A stretch of 64,000 nucleotides of DNA from Straminergon stramineum. Taxonomy: Eukaryota; Streptophyta; Bryopsida; Hypnales; Calliergonaceae. Made by a program: the position numbers and the translations under genes. Below are positions 11,401 through 23,200 of the stretch, piece by piece. Position 1 is the first letter of the stretch; the number at the start of each line of letters is the position of its first letter. The stretch spans positions 9,737,350-9,801,349 of the forward strand of contig OY987271.1 of the NCBI GenBank assembly GCA_963920665.1, read 5' to 3'. The notes under the pieces are model-generated. The model saw only the letters and a program-made list of their open reading frames with translations. It did no database searches and was not told the DNA's origin.

Positions 11401-13575
11401 TCAAAATTGGAACCACCGGCGCACCCAGTAGTTCAGTTTCTTTAAGGCAGGTGGGAACCAAGCAGGAGATCTTGGCCAAGGAGCAGATTTTACACCTATG
11501 CGAGCATCAGTCGTTGCACACTTGGGTTGCAGTCTCCTCATGGCAAAAAACGTTTGCATAATATCAGCACTTTCTTCAGCTAATACACCTCGCCGCACAG
11601 AGATGGTTCTATGAAATGGGTGAAGGTAGTCCTTGCCTTTGGGTTCCTGTTCGCAAGTCGACGACACTGGAAATAGCCTGCAAGCGAAAAATGAAAAATG
11701 ATCAACATGATCAAACATCCTATCAGCATTTTGACACAAGTAGGAGTGAAATTTCTGGGACATCACGATAGAGATTTGGAGAGATCTTGGGTCACAAGAG
11801 CCAAATCTATTGAGATCAAATTTTTGTCACTATGTAAGACTCGTGTATGCAATTTCAAAGTGAGGTTGTCGACCGCTATAACTGACAGTCAACCACCCCA
11901 TTTCCATTCAATGATCATAGGCAATAACAAATTAGACACGTCATGCTTATACCCAACTTTCTAATTGAAGGCCATCCAGGGAACGAACGATGAGTTGCTC
12001 TTGGTCACACAAGTGTCAGTATAGAAGACGGCATCAGGTCTCTACTGGTTCTAGTATTTTCAATCTTTGGTCATGTGTAAAGCAGAGTGAACACGGAACA
12101 AAAGCATTCAAAAAATTAAGTATACAGATGGTAGAATGCCCACTTGATCCAACTCCCATCTGCACCGAGAAGCGAGTTGGGTGCACCCCAGACAAGCTCG
12201 CTCATCCTGCCTTGCAAAATAGCCCCTGCACACATAGGGCATGGCTCCAATGTGACATACATAGTCACGTCCTGCAGCACGATTTTCTAGTGTTAGCGAG
12301 TCTCCCAAACCTCCCAAACCAACACCTGAAAAACGACCATCATGAAATCCCTTGAGCAGGGACCAAATACGAGGTCTGTGAGGTACATTATACGGAAACA
12401 CGTCCGAAATATTTCACCGTCTCGTCAGAAGAAAGTAGGGACACACCAAACCAGAAAATAAATAAATTCTAAAAGGTAGAGTATCAAACGGCATCATAAC
12501 GACAGTAAATATTCCTGCAAAGTAAACTTTCAAGTGAAGGTATCTCTGCAATGAGCCTATATCGTTTGGACATTATACGTTGAGCAACCACCTAATTACA
12601 ATAGCTCCACATGATTCCGAAATACCTGCCCACATCATACAGGGCAACACGTTGAATCACACAGGCGAGATAGGTGGAACATCACGTACCGTAAGTCGCC
12701 AGCTACCTAATTGAGCCGCAGCACTGCGAATGCACAGCATTTCTGCATGAGCGGTGGGATCATTGCTGGTCTCCACTCTGCGCTCACCCACTGTAACATC
12801 AACACAACATTACAAGGCGGACAATCAAATTTAAAGATATTGATGCAAAGCTCCAATCAAAGAAGCAGATCATTCTTCAATAAGAAAGGGAAAAATAAGA
12901 TCTGGTTCAGGGTGCGCATTACACTTACTGGTTATGAAACCGTGCAATGATCTTATTGTTGTGCACGAGAACAGCGCCAACTGGTACTTCGCCTTGCTTC
13001 GCCGCTTTTCTCGCCTCTACCAACGCTTCCTGCATGTAACCTAAATCTTCCTCCTCGGAGTACAACCTCTTCGAAGCCTTCGGAACAACTGTTTTCCGCT
13101 TTCGCTGGCGACGTCCAAGCAATCTTGGATCAACAGGCATATCCACACTCGAAGCTTCCTGGAACTCCGGCGTAGCGGCTTCTTTGAGCAGCTCTTGCTC
13201 CAAAATTGGCATATACTCGGCTGACCCAGTACTCCTCGGCTTGGGAATGGATCCAAGAATGCAATCCTCCTTCACAATTCTAGGCTTGGCAACTTGTTCC
13301 TTCGGTACAAGATGCGGGTTTAGAAAGGGAAACGGAGGCTCAGAAGAGGAGGAGGCATACCACCTCAGTGGATTCCGGAATGGGCGATTGATGGTCAGAA
13401 AGGAAGCGTAAGAAAGGAATTGAGGGGCAAGAAGCGGCGTCAAGTCACGATGCGCAGCGAAAGTATTGCGGGGAGGAAGAATTGATGCGTCCATTGCAAC
13501 AGACGAGGAGAATCTCCGAAGAAACAAAGGGCGAAGGTGAAGAAACATCAATGACCCCCTCATGAGGCCAGGCAT
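11401..13575 (-). CDS. TADA: tRNA adenosine deaminase, chloroplast TADA type
   Basis: TADA enzymes deaminate A34 to inosine in the anticodon of chloroplast tRNA-Arg(ACG). Exons on the reverse strand: 13575-12929, 12777-12690, 12271-12144, 11677-11401, all phase-consistent, giving about 379 residues. The zinc-dependent deaminase signature is intact: H226-A-E228 (in DPTAHAEMLCIR) and PCPMC with Cys256 and Cys259. GEVPVGAVLV, WGAPNSLLGADGSW and a conserved HPFHRTISVRRGVL tail follow. The N-terminus is Arg/Ser-rich and lacks acidic residues (RPLFLRRFSSS), as in an organellar transit peptide. It is far shorter than Arabidopsis TADA, whose long N-terminal extension is absent. The intron 1 acceptor must be the GCGCAG ending at 12778; the stronger-looking one upstream gives a frame with a stop. 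Start could also be the Met at 13563. Confidence 0.9.
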
Positions 13576-14145
13576 AGGGCACACATCCTAAATCCGCGCC
13601 GTGGAAGAAGAATGCAGAACTCTACCATGAATGGACGTGGAGAGCTCCGCATCGCAAGAATCCCGTGCCTACACATCGTGGCATTGATGCAATTAGGGTT
13701 CCTCCTTCAATTCCATCTTTGAGCAAACTGAACCTCGATCTCTTCAATTAGGAAAATCACAATTCGGGAAAAACCATCGATATCAAGACAAGCTGAAAAT
13801 TTCATGGACTACACTTAACCTAAAATCAAATCCACACAAACCCATCACAAAGAATCACGTCCTGCACATGGTATTAGGGTTCCACGCTAAATTCCAACTT
13901 TGAATAAATAGAGCAAACTTTGCTAAAGACTCAATCGCATCATGTTCGCAATATGGGCGAAAACACCGATGAGTAGTTATGCTGAAAAACTCATGCACGA
14001 CACTTTGAGAAAAAATCCAGTCTACGCAAACGCCATCACTGGAGAGCTCCAGAGCGGGTGATTCAGATGGAACACTGCCACCTTCACTTTGACATAAAAT
14101 TCATGATAAAGCCATTGGAAACATAAGAACGAAGGTGATACTTAC

Positions 14146-14370
14146 AGCAATTTGAGTGAATTCACGGAAGAGGTTGTGCCTGTGCGAGCACAAGCAATTG
14201 ACAACGGAATCTTGGTTCCGCAAAAATATGATTCTGGCAGGGAGACGAAGAAATTCATTCGAGAACTGGAGAGACGCTCGAGGAGCCTCGCGAAGGCCTC
14301 GCGTGCTCCTGTCCCTTGGATCTTGCAGCTTCACAATCACCGTCGATCTCAAAATGTTCCCAGCGTTCAC
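14146..14370 (-). other. Possible upstream TADA exon (5' untranslated or N-terminal)
   Basis: A GC-rich open stretch on the reverse strand ends at a GTAAGTATC donor in phase 0. A TTTAG acceptor just before 13587 would join it in frame to the TADA coding exon. The 75-codon frame has no in-frame ATG, so it is more likely a 5' untranslated exon than coding sequence. Confidence 0.4.
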
Positions 14371-14399
14371 TTCAACTCACTGATTACGGTGTGAACAGG

Positions 14400-15995
14400 A
14401 CGGATTAAACAGTCCCGAATCAAGCCAACCCGGGAGGCCACGACCAATCAGGAAGATTGTTTATAGAAAAAAAATAGATGTTTATTTATTTAAAATTTCA
14501 TTTATTTAGATTTTTACCTTTAAGAAGAATTGATGTTCCAAATTCCAATTTATTTATGAGGTCTCTCACTAAGGTAGGAACATCCATAACCGTCAATTTA
14601 AGCAATTCAACATAGTTGGGGTCAAATTTTTCTACAAAAAATATTTTTTCAATATTAGCAATTGAAAATCATGAATTTTCTTTGGTCGGAGATGACCCTA
14701 AACTACCGGGTAATGGTGGAGAGGTACCCCAACCGATTGGCGTGGTTGTAGGTTCAATACGTAGCAATGACAGGTTTTTTACTTTGCGTGAAATCAACCT
14801 CTCTTCCTGACAAAACCCCTTGCATTGTGTTTCCTAAACATGCTTGTTTCGACAAAAAAATCATGAATTTAAAAAAAAAATAAATAGAATGTTTGGATAA
14901 GGCATCTAATTTCTATAAATTTTCAAAGTAGAACTCCCTAGGGCACCAATAGCCACACTCTAGCACCAAAATTTGAAAAAATCAAAGCCCACCAACCACA
15001 ATTAAGTATGGAGATGGTTTCAAGGTACTTTGAAGATGGTTGCAAGGTACATTAGGGAACACTTTGAGGGAACTCTACTCTGAACTATAGGTACACTCAT
15101 GGTTATAGATGTTCCTACCTTCTACAAAGGTTTGATTTAGGCAAAAGTGCTTGATAAACTTGAAATTAGTTGAAGAAAAGACACATAAACAAAGTGCTTG
15201 ACCTTTTGAAAGTTTGAATCTTTTTTGAATTTTTGCATATTTTTTCTTAAGTCTTTTTCAAGACTTGTGACCTCAATAATAAGTCTAAATCAATCCTAAT
15301 TTTTTAGAGCTTTGTTGAGATGAAAGTTATGATTTTTAGAGCCCAAAACCTAAAAGATTCTTTCAAGTTGGTTCCCTATTTGCTAGCCAAAATTTAAAAT
15401 TATGAAAAATTTATGAAAAATTTATGAAAAAATGAAAAAAAATAAAAATCAAGAAATAATATTTGAATTTTTTTTTAAATTATTATCTGACATGGCCCTA
15501 GCCTAGCCACATCAATTAATTGTTGTGGCCAAGTTCCCACAGTCTGAGAATTTATGGAAATTTGTAGTCTTCCAAAGTAGCTCAATCCCTTCTGATGATT
15601 CAAACCATAAAAATATGTGGTGAACCATATCATTATATGGTTATGCTTTTGACTCCAAGAATAGAAATGACCACGTACGAAAGTATAGCAAGAGATACAC
15701 CATTGGATTGATTATTCAACAAATGAGCATTTTTTATTTGGATGTCACTCTAACATTCAAACCTCATGTAAGGCATTGTACATAGAAAATACGTAACCAT
15801 TTTATAGCTTTTGGGACATATAGAGGTTGCATCCAAATTGGATGTTATTTGTCATTGGATTTAGATGAATATGGATACGAAATGTTATCAATAGTGTATA
15901 CCTCAATTTATGCATGCACCTTCTATATCAAATACAAAAGAAAACATATTGCATCTAGAGTTAGACTTTCCATACCTGTAAGGATTAATCTCTAA
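14400..15995. other. AT-rich repeat region with no gene
   Basis: No coding exon is recognised. The part from about 14620 to 15020 is a copy of a dispersed repeat also present at 41440-41640. The part from about 15760 to 15975 resembles 28100-28300. Confidence 0.5.
14679..14856 (+). mobile_element. Short SINE-like insertion with target duplication
   Basis: A segment of about 178 bp ending in an A-rich tail is bracketed by AAAATCATGAATTT at 14665-14678 and 14857-14870. A related intergenic repeat at 41458-41600 carries the same flanks without the insert, so the insertion is shown by an empty-site comparison. A B-box-like GTAGGTTCAATACG lies inside, which favours a tRNA-derived SINE. Confidence 0.7.
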
Positions 15996-17267
15996 CTCCT
16001 AAATGTCTAGATTCATCTCTAGAATTGGCAATTGGAGAACAATCATTATAAAGTGTTAATTGGAAGAATATTTTGGAATTGATATACAAAAGAATTGTAG
16101 ACTATAAATTGTAGATTCCATCTGTATTAGATTTGACAATGCAATCACCAATACTTTTTGATAAATTTTTGAAAGGAAAATTTCAAAATTCCTCCAAAAT
16201 TCAACTACAAGCACAATCTTATCATTTTCTTGAGTAAAATTTGTTGGAAGGGATTTGAAATGAGGTTCAATAACTTCTCTCTACTTGTTGATTTTTTGAA
16301 ATTTTTGTGTTTTTAACCCCTAAATGCCCAATTGACCAAATATGGTTGATCTAAAATTTCAAGCTCATTTTAGCCTGGGTAGTTGAATTCTTTTCTTTTT
16401 CACTGAAAAAGATAAATACTTGATTTTTGAGAGGCCTTTAAAGGCATAATTATATGTACTGTAAGTGAAGAGTAACGCTTGCTAATTATAAAAAATTGTA
16501 CTTATCCATTTGTTTTGAAAATGGTCCCAATTGAAAGAGTAAAGTATTTTTATGATTTTCACCATCAAAAATTCAAACATGCAAGTGTTGATTGTGATTT
16601 CTATTTATAAAAAAAAACTACTTTTCAACAATTGCAAGGTGGATTGTGTAATGAATTCGATAGCTCTTCATTTGAACTTACGGTTTTTGGAAGTGCATTT
16701 TAGTGTGCTAATACAATTTTTAGTTGGTCATGTCACCTCTAATTCCAAAAAACTTTTAAAAACAAATTTTTGAAACATTATGGGGAGGGAGATCATACTT
16801 AAAATAGAAAATATACATTTCTCTTGTTATAATCTCACAACTCCTATGCAATTTCAAACTCAAAATTGGTATGTGTATTAATAAGCAAGCTCTTTAAACA
16901 TTCAAACCATTAGATTTTTTTTAATTTGCTTCATTGTGAAAAACTATAAGCCCGTGCTCTTTTTTTATAGTCAAAATACACTTTGAAAGGCTTGGGCATT
17001 TTGGGGTTAAAATCTATGACCTCATTTTGGCAAATCCCATTTTAAATTAGAGTCAATGCAATTTTGGCTAGGTCAAATACTTGACATACTTGTACATTGG
17101 TAATTTTACAAAAATATGTACTCTAGTAACACCAAATCCAACCTTTAAATAGGACAACAACTTTCTAAAGTATCTCAACAAATTAGATTGACTTTCACCC
17201 ACGTAGTAAGGAAGATGAAACTTGAGTTTCAATCTTGTCTAGAAAATGGATGTCAAAGAGCTTAGGG
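15996..17267 (-). mobile_element. TTAA-flanked TIR element (570-bp subfamily), interrupted
   Basis: Reverse-oriented relative of the 570-bp elements at 42240-42809 and 59844-60413, with degenerate ends (CTCCTAAATGTC at the left, GAGCTTAGGGATTA at the right). Removing the 690-bp element nested at 16317-17006 and one TTAA leaves about 578 bp. No transposase frame is seen. Confidence 0.75.
16317..17006. mobile_element. Nested TTAA-flanked TIR element, 690 bp
   Basis: Begins CCCCTAAATGCCCAA and ends with the complement of CCCCAAAATGCCCAA (14 of 15 match). TTAA stands on both sides (16313-16316, 17007-17010). It splits an older member of the 570-bp subfamily, and the host reads continuously once the element and one TTAA are removed. 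No long open frame, so it is non-autonomous. Confidence 0.82.
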
Positions 17268-17645
17268 ATTATAGAATGTTTGAAGTTCTAGGAAGGTTGC
17301 CCAAACTTGGATTTCATAACTTTTCTTAAATGGGCGTCAAGTAGGTGACATAGCTTGTTCTAAAATGACCAATCAATGATGAGCTTCCACCCTCTTTGAC
17401 CAAGGCCATGGACAACCTCAAAACCACTATTCAATTTTTTTTATCACATTGACTTTCTAATGCAAAAACTCTTGAAGTTCAAATTGTGATTCAAACCCCG
17501 AGATTTAGATTGATAAATGCATCTTATGAAGCCAAAGAGAATGTCAAACCAAGGAAGTTTACATGTAGTTGAGTAATGAGGAGTTTTCCTAAAGATTCTT
17601 TGAAAACCCAACCTTTGGATCTATGTCTATCATTTTTAGGGTGAA

Positions 17646-18692
17646 CCCCTAAAGGACCATTGTCCCTTCGAAGGACAAATGAGAGTTTGGGCAGGTACTT
17701 ACGGTCTCAATTTTTGTCCGGATTTTCTTGAAACTTTTTATAAAGATAGAAAAATTAATTAGCTTCATGGGAATATAATTTTTTTTAATTTGGTGCCCGG
17801 GAACAAAAGTTATGCCCAAATAAGCTCCAAACAGGGGAGAGGGGGTAGCAAAAAAAAGTTTCAAATATTTGATTTTTTTTTCCCTTATAGATTATATTTT
17901 TGTCTACACAAAAAACTTTGATTAATTCCATTTGGATTTGTTATAAGAAAGTTGTAGACAATCTTGTTCTTCGGGCAATTAAAGCATCTTCTTGAAAAAA
18001 TAACTTGTAGGATTCATTTTGTAATGCGATTTCCACAATTTTTCAAAAAAAAAGGTTTATATGGTTTCATTTGCTTTCTAGAACAATCTCACCATTGGGA
18101 TTAGTGCATTTTAATTCCATCTTAGAGATATTAATAATTTAGATTTTCTTTCTATCTTGTACCCATCATTTTTGTTTTGAGTGATAATTCACTAAGCCCA
18201 CCAAAAATTGGCCCCTGTGCTGTCGTCCCTCACAATTTCAACTAGTGTAGCACAACCAACGAATTGCCACATGGCCAAAGAAAAACCCTGCTTGTACCTA
18301 CTTCTACTTAACAATTTTTTAAAGAATAAAAATTAATTTTTTTGGTATTTAATTTTTTTCCTAGACTCTCAACTCAATCATAAAGATAAAGATTTAAAGC
18401 TCAAAAATCTGTAGTGCAAAAAATTAAAGTTAAGAAGGTTCAAAGTCAAATAACCTAATCCCGCAATGTGTGGAAAAACTTATTTTCTTCACTTTAAATG
18501 CAAATATCTTGCAATCTATGCGGTCAAAATTTCTGAAATTTTTTCCACACATTCTCATACTAGTTAGTTGTAAGATCCTACGGTTAGATGTGCAAAAAAA
18601 TATATAATTTTCCATTTTTTTACTCTTTGCTCTAGAAACGGCAGTTTTGAGTGTTTTTTTTTGTAGAAAAAAAAGCCTTGGTCCTTTAGGGG
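17646..18692. mobile_element. TTAA-type TIR element, 1.05 kb
   Basis: Left end CCCCTAAAGGACC (preceded by TGAA, a mutated target site), right end CCTTTAGGGG followed by TTAA (18693-18696). The last 300 bp match the right part of 50411-51362, sharing the block around ATCTTGCAATCTA. Much of the body resembles 43080-44255 in reverse. No transposase frame. Confidence 0.75.
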
Positions 18693-18833
18693 TTAACAAC
18701 CTTGACTATTCTTCTTCTTCTAAGGTTAGTCACTTCCTGAAAACAAAGGTCTCCATTATTGCCACCCCACTGACACTTCAAAAAGTCCCTCAACTGAAAA
18801 TCACTGTACGCTATCAATAAACTCTAGAAGCGG

Positions 18834-19127
18834 CTAAGGGTCAGTCAACAATTTGAGATCAGTGGCCGTTATTGCAATCGGCTCAATCAATTCAGCAGGA
18901 ATGTGACAATCTTCACTAAGACTGAAGACTTGGATAAAGTTGCGAACAATTTGTTCCTGTAGCTCGGCATGTGTACACGTTTTCTGCAAATTCAAGCTAG
19001 CTAGCTTTACAATCCTGAAGCCAGGTAGGCCGGTACCACTGTGAACGAGGATAAAATCACGAGTTTTCTTTTTGTTTTTATTTGAAACAAAGGAAACGGA
19101 ATGTCGTAGAATCACAAGTTCACACAA
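18834..19127 (-). other. Open frame of unknown function
   Basis: An open frame on the reverse strand of up to 97 codons without a clear ATG. The C-terminal part (from LPGFRIVKLASLNLQ to a TAG at 18834) has protein-like composition. No family is recognised. It could be an exon of an unplaced gene with the frame at 19331-19606, a gene relic, or chance. Confidence 0.2.
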
Positions 19128-19330
19128 CGTACGCCACTACATCCAACAATTCTAAGGATTGCTTTGGCCAGCTTCAAGAGCTGATCGATAGTACGTACAC
19201 TTTAATTGTCAAGATTCGATCTCTCTAGCTGATGCTACCCAAGAGAAAATTAAGTTGAGAACAACGCATTAGAAATTCAGACAATGAAGATAAGAATTAT
19301 TTATAAAAACGGCAGGTTTCAGAGCTAGCA

Positions 19331-19606
19331 TCAAAACGGTGCCCACACTAAGTTAGTAGAAGGATCGATCTGATAAATTACACTCCTAGAATGACAGCAG
19401 AAAATGTCCATTTTCGTCGAATTCCCCAAATTCCAGTACGCTAATAGGCACAATAATTTCAGTACGTCAGGGTGCGCAACTTGAAACTTGAATCGATACC
19501 AATCCCAGTTTTTAATGAAAGTCTTTGTGGGTCTTAATGACGCAATTTTTGACGCCCACAATCTCGCCAATTCAACAAAATGGAGCATCATAATAAAGCT
19601 GTCCAT
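19331..19606 (-). CDS. Hypothetical 91-residue protein
   Basis: An ATG-started open frame of 91 codons on the reverse strand, rich in Trp, Leu and Lys, with no recognised domain. A TATATAA sequence stands about 27 bases before the ATG (19632-19639 on this strand), so a transcript started from it would have almost no leader. I do not assign a function; it may be a relic or a short exon. Confidence 0.25.
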   Translation of the reverse strand: MDSFIMMLHFVELARLWASKIASLRPTKTFIKNWDWYRFKFQVAHPDVLKLLCLLAYWNLGNSTKMDIFCCHSRSVIYQIDPSTNLVWAPF

Positions 19607-19789
19607 GACACTAACGGCTGTGCTGTTCTTTTTATATAAGGTCGGTTATCCTTTGGCCGGCCGCGATCGGGAGGACTAACGTACGGCGTGTCTCTGCGCC
19701 GCATCCCGCGGCACTAGCTCGTCCCTTGCCTGTTCGTCGGGTCTGATCGAGTCCTTTCCTCTGTTGCTTCGTTTTGTTTTCCCCCGCCA

Positions 19790-19862
19790 GGCCACCTGTG
19801 GTTGGCTTCTAAGTTAAGTATTCTGCGGCTTTGCAATGAAATTCCGTTTCATCTGTTGCAAA
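19790..19862 (+). repeat. Short interspersed repeat tail, copy 1
   Basis: Carries GCCAGGCCACCTGTGGTTGG, then TTGCAATGAAATTCC, then an A-rich end. The same order occurs at 21357-21440 and, inverted, at 20331-20412. The layout suggests the 3' part of a SINE family. Confidence 0.6.
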
Positions 19863-20330
19863 AAAAACAAAAAAACAAAGGCCAGTTAGTGTCATTTGTT
19901 GCTCTCATGTCATTCTTTGCGTGTCCTTGAACTCTGATTACTAGGACTGGTGTAATTCGGAGGTTTCAATTCGGTGACTGAGCCACTCCAATCTCATTGA
20001 AATTTCGTCATCAAATATGATTGAGATTAGTTGATCAAATCGAAGAATCAGGAGTACTACTTTGTTGTACTGTACCACACTGGCACAGCATCCGGCAATC
20101 AGTCAAGGAAAGCCAAGATAGGGACGACATGACAGGTAGTCTGCTCGAAAAGGGCAACTGTTTCCTTCAACAGCGACCCTACATTTTGCTCGAAAATGGA
20201 CATGAGGTGGTCCTGAAATTGATATAAGATAGTCATTGAATGGATTGAGGATAAAAGTGAAAGGACATTGAGGTTTGTCAGATATTAGTTTAGGGTTGAA
20301 TGATGGATGGAAAAAGCATGTGGTTGGGTC

Positions 20331-20412
20331 CATTTTGAAACAAATAAAATGGAATTTCATTGCAATGGGTGATGTACAAGACCACCAACCACAAGTGGCT
20401 TGGCAGGAGAGA
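20331..20412 (-). repeat. Short interspersed repeat tail, copy 2 (inverted)
   Basis: Inverted copy of the repeat at 19790-19862: GGAATTTCATTGCAA is followed by CCACAAGTGGCTTGGC. It lies within a forward open frame (20275-20520) that I take to be non-coding. Confidence 0.55.
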
Positions 20413-21356
20413 ACCACAAGACACAACGGAGGTTGGGGTCCATATTCAAATATCTTGAAGAAGTGGACATTCATGCATTTTCAATTGGAAGTTGGAAAGG
20501 ACAACTACCTTGTTATTTAGAATGTAGAATGCAAAATGTAGAATCTGCAAAATTGATGTGACACAACCATGGGCACACTCAAGACCCTTTGCCTATTGTT
20601 TATTGTAAGTCCCTATGCTTCTTCTTAGTTTCCCCATCTCTATTTATAGGCGACGTATATGGGATTGGTGTTGATTCTATTTTAGTGTGATTCTCAAGAG
20701 AATGAAATAGGGAATTTTTATGGGGAGTTGAGTCCCATCAAGTAGTATCCCTATTGCTCAAATATCATCCACCTATCAACATTCAACACCGCATTTTGCT
20801 AGATCAATTATTTTTAGGAATAGGTGCCTACAACAAAAGAAATGGAAAATTTATAAGTAATTCAATAATGCTCTAGAAAATATGAAATCACTCGTGTCAC
20901 ATTCCCCATCTATTTCTCTTCGTCTGAAAAATGAGCTAAAAATCTTCCCATTCATTGAAACCCATAAAAAAGCCGGACCAACCCTTGAATGGTCACATTT
21001 ACACTAGACTACCTGTCCATGAGTTTGTTCGATTAGTACTAGAATGATGCACTAATTTCGTCATCTCACATTTTCCTTCTAGAACAAAATTTTAGAACCA
21101 ACAATTTCATGGTTTCAGGACAAAGAAATACTGACTCCCTTCAGTTCTCTCGGTGGCCTCTGAAAAAGTAAAAATAAAATGGTTGTGTTTCTCATAAAAT
21201 GAATTAGACTGTGACTAAATGATTCTGAATTGTGACTATGGATACTATGCATGAAGATTCCTCTGAGCTACAGTAGGTGACTATCGATACTACCTTATGC
21301 ATGAAGATACCTCTGAGGCAGGTGACGAAGTTAAGGAATCAAGGTACACTTCATTC

Positions 21357-21440
21357 CCCGCCAGGCCACTTGTGGCTGCTGGTTTTGTGATTTTATCTTT
21401 TGCAATGAAATTCCTTTTCATTTGTGTCAAAAAAAAGAAT
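21357..21440 (+). repeat. Short interspersed repeat tail, copy 3
   Basis: GCCAGGCCACTTGTGGCTGC, then TTTTGCAATGAAATTCC, and an A-rich stretch after CATTTGTGTC. Same family as 19790-19862 and 20331-20412. Confidence 0.6.
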
Positions 21441-22816
21441 AAGAATAAGAAACTGAAGGTACAATTCAGAATCCTCAACTGATTCTGGGAGTTCAATAAA
21501 GCGGGGGTACGTGCAGCAAGGTCGAGGTGCAACTGCTCTGCACTGGCGACGTGGGCCGTGCACTGACAGATCATTCAGCGGAGTTGCCACTTGCAACACC
21601 AACGTGGTTCTTAATTACGTAAGCTTAAACCGGCACTTGTCGGTGAAAAGAAATGAGAATGCAAAACGTGAATATTCACAGGAAGAATAACTGAAGTTAT
21701 CGGCGTCTTTTCCTTTGCGGGAATGTCAGAAGTGTTCCAGATGATTTTGAACATATTCCTTTCCCTGTTGGCAACCCTGTAAACAGGGAATGGGAAACCG
21801 GGAACGAGAGGTATATATAAGTTAATCTCACTGTGTTCGTAATATTGGCGGGTGTCTGGAAACTTAAATCGCCTGTTATGTTAAATTGGGCTTGATTCTA
21901 GGCGTCAGAAATTGTTAGCATTTATCTGCATAAAGTCGTAAAAACGAGAACAGGTATAGCTTTAGGTTCGAGGCCTGAGAAGACTGGAGTCTAAGTCTTG
22001 AAATTCACTAAGTTATGAAATCTAAACCAGTCCTTGTTCCCGATCCTTCGTTTTGAAAGCTCCCCATTTAATGACGCTATTTGGAGCTCTGAATTGTGCC
22101 TATAAAAAAGAATTGAAGATGCAAGCATCTAGCTTTCCCAACGGTGCAAGAAATTAGACAAAAACTGATGACACAAAAACAAAGTTTGCGGTTGATCACG
22201 TACAGCCCTGCACGGCCAGGTTTACTGTACCTTTTTCCGCCGTAAACCATGTCTGCATTAGATTAGACTCTCCATCTTCAAATTAAGTATTTCTCCTCAC
22301 GGATACAAATATTGAAGTTGATCTCGCGAGAATCCTCTTCCATCGCCATCCTCAACTTCGGCTTCTTCGCACTTCCTCTCCTTGCACAGTCAATTGCTCA
22401 CTGACTGCTTCTGTCTTCCATACCTTGTCTGAATTCTGAACTCGTTAGATTTGAAACAGACTGTCGATCTGAAGCTTCATCATAAGATTGCATGAACGCC
22501 CTCACTTGGTTGGAATATTATTTCAATAGCTAGTTGAATCTTTTGAATCTTCTCGATCTCTACTGTCTTCCTCTCTCTTCTCGCTTGAGCACTTCTATAA
22601 GTTAGTGTCTGCATGATAACTTCGTTTTCAGGTTCTGGATTCTGTGCCATCACTTCTCACGCAGTCTCGCTTCGTCTTTAACCGATAATTCTTTCCAGAC
22701 GCATCTGAATATATTAATCTTACTGCCTGAGCTAGTCTCACATCCGTTTCTTGGGTCTTATAGAAGTTAAAACGTCGAAAATTCCTTAACGTCAGCTTAA
22801 GAAAAAACTGCAGAGC

Positions 22817-22822
22817 ATGTAA
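22817..22822 (+). promoter_or_regulatory. AUG-stop minimal upstream ORF 1 of NIP
   Basis: ATGTAA, 384 bases before the NIP start codon, in the presumed 5' leader. In Arabidopsis NIP5;1, AUGUAA in the leader stalls ribosomes and promotes mRNA decay when boron is high. Confidence 0.55.
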
Positions 22823-22973
22823 AGTCTATCAGTTTCAGATATAACCATCGAAAAAAAACAAAAAAAAGGGAAAAAATTCGAAAATTCTAATTTAGTTCCT
22901 GTTAAGTTGGAGTTGAGCTCTGGTGGAAAGAACTACGCTTCCTTAACGAAACCTTATTAAAAATCTCTCAAAT

Positions 22974-22979
22974 ATGTAA
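22974..22979 (+). promoter_or_regulatory. AUG-stop minimal upstream ORF 2 of NIP
   Basis: A second ATGTAA, 227 bases before the NIP start. No ATG with an open reading frame lies between it and the first. Confidence 0.55.
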
Positions 22980-23061
22980 GCGTTCCTTTGTAGAAACCCA
23001 TCTCTTAATCTTAAATATTAAAAAAATTAAAAAGAAAGATAAAAAAACCCGGTGTTCCAGA

Positions 23062-23067
23062 ATGTAG
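23062..23067 (+). promoter_or_regulatory. AUG-stop minimal upstream ORF 3 of NIP
   Basis: ATGTAG, 139 bases before the NIP start. It is the last ATG before the initiator and again is followed directly by a stop. Confidence 0.5.
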
Positions 23068-23200
23068 TTTACGCGCTCAGAGATCCTCAGCAAGAACTAA
23101 AGAGTAGCAGAACAAGGCTTGGTGTTTTTGATTTGGTCCCAGAGAGAAAGAGAGAGAGCCCAGCCCTTTCAGTAGAAAATTACTTGAAGGACTGAGATCG

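Larger units (their letters stand above)
19700..22700. other. Intergenic region upstream of NIP
   Basis: Apart from the short interspersed repeats, no gene is supported. A TATATATAAG sequence near 21813 is a possible core promoter. Forward open frames at 20021-20227 and 20275-20520 show no recognised family. Confidence 0.4.

Noticed and set aside
12777..12800. Stronger-looking acceptor (TTACAG) for TADA exon 2
   Set aside because: With the GTAAGT donor at 12928 it gives an immediate stop; the next CAG, ending at 12778, restores HNQVETSNDPTAHAE.
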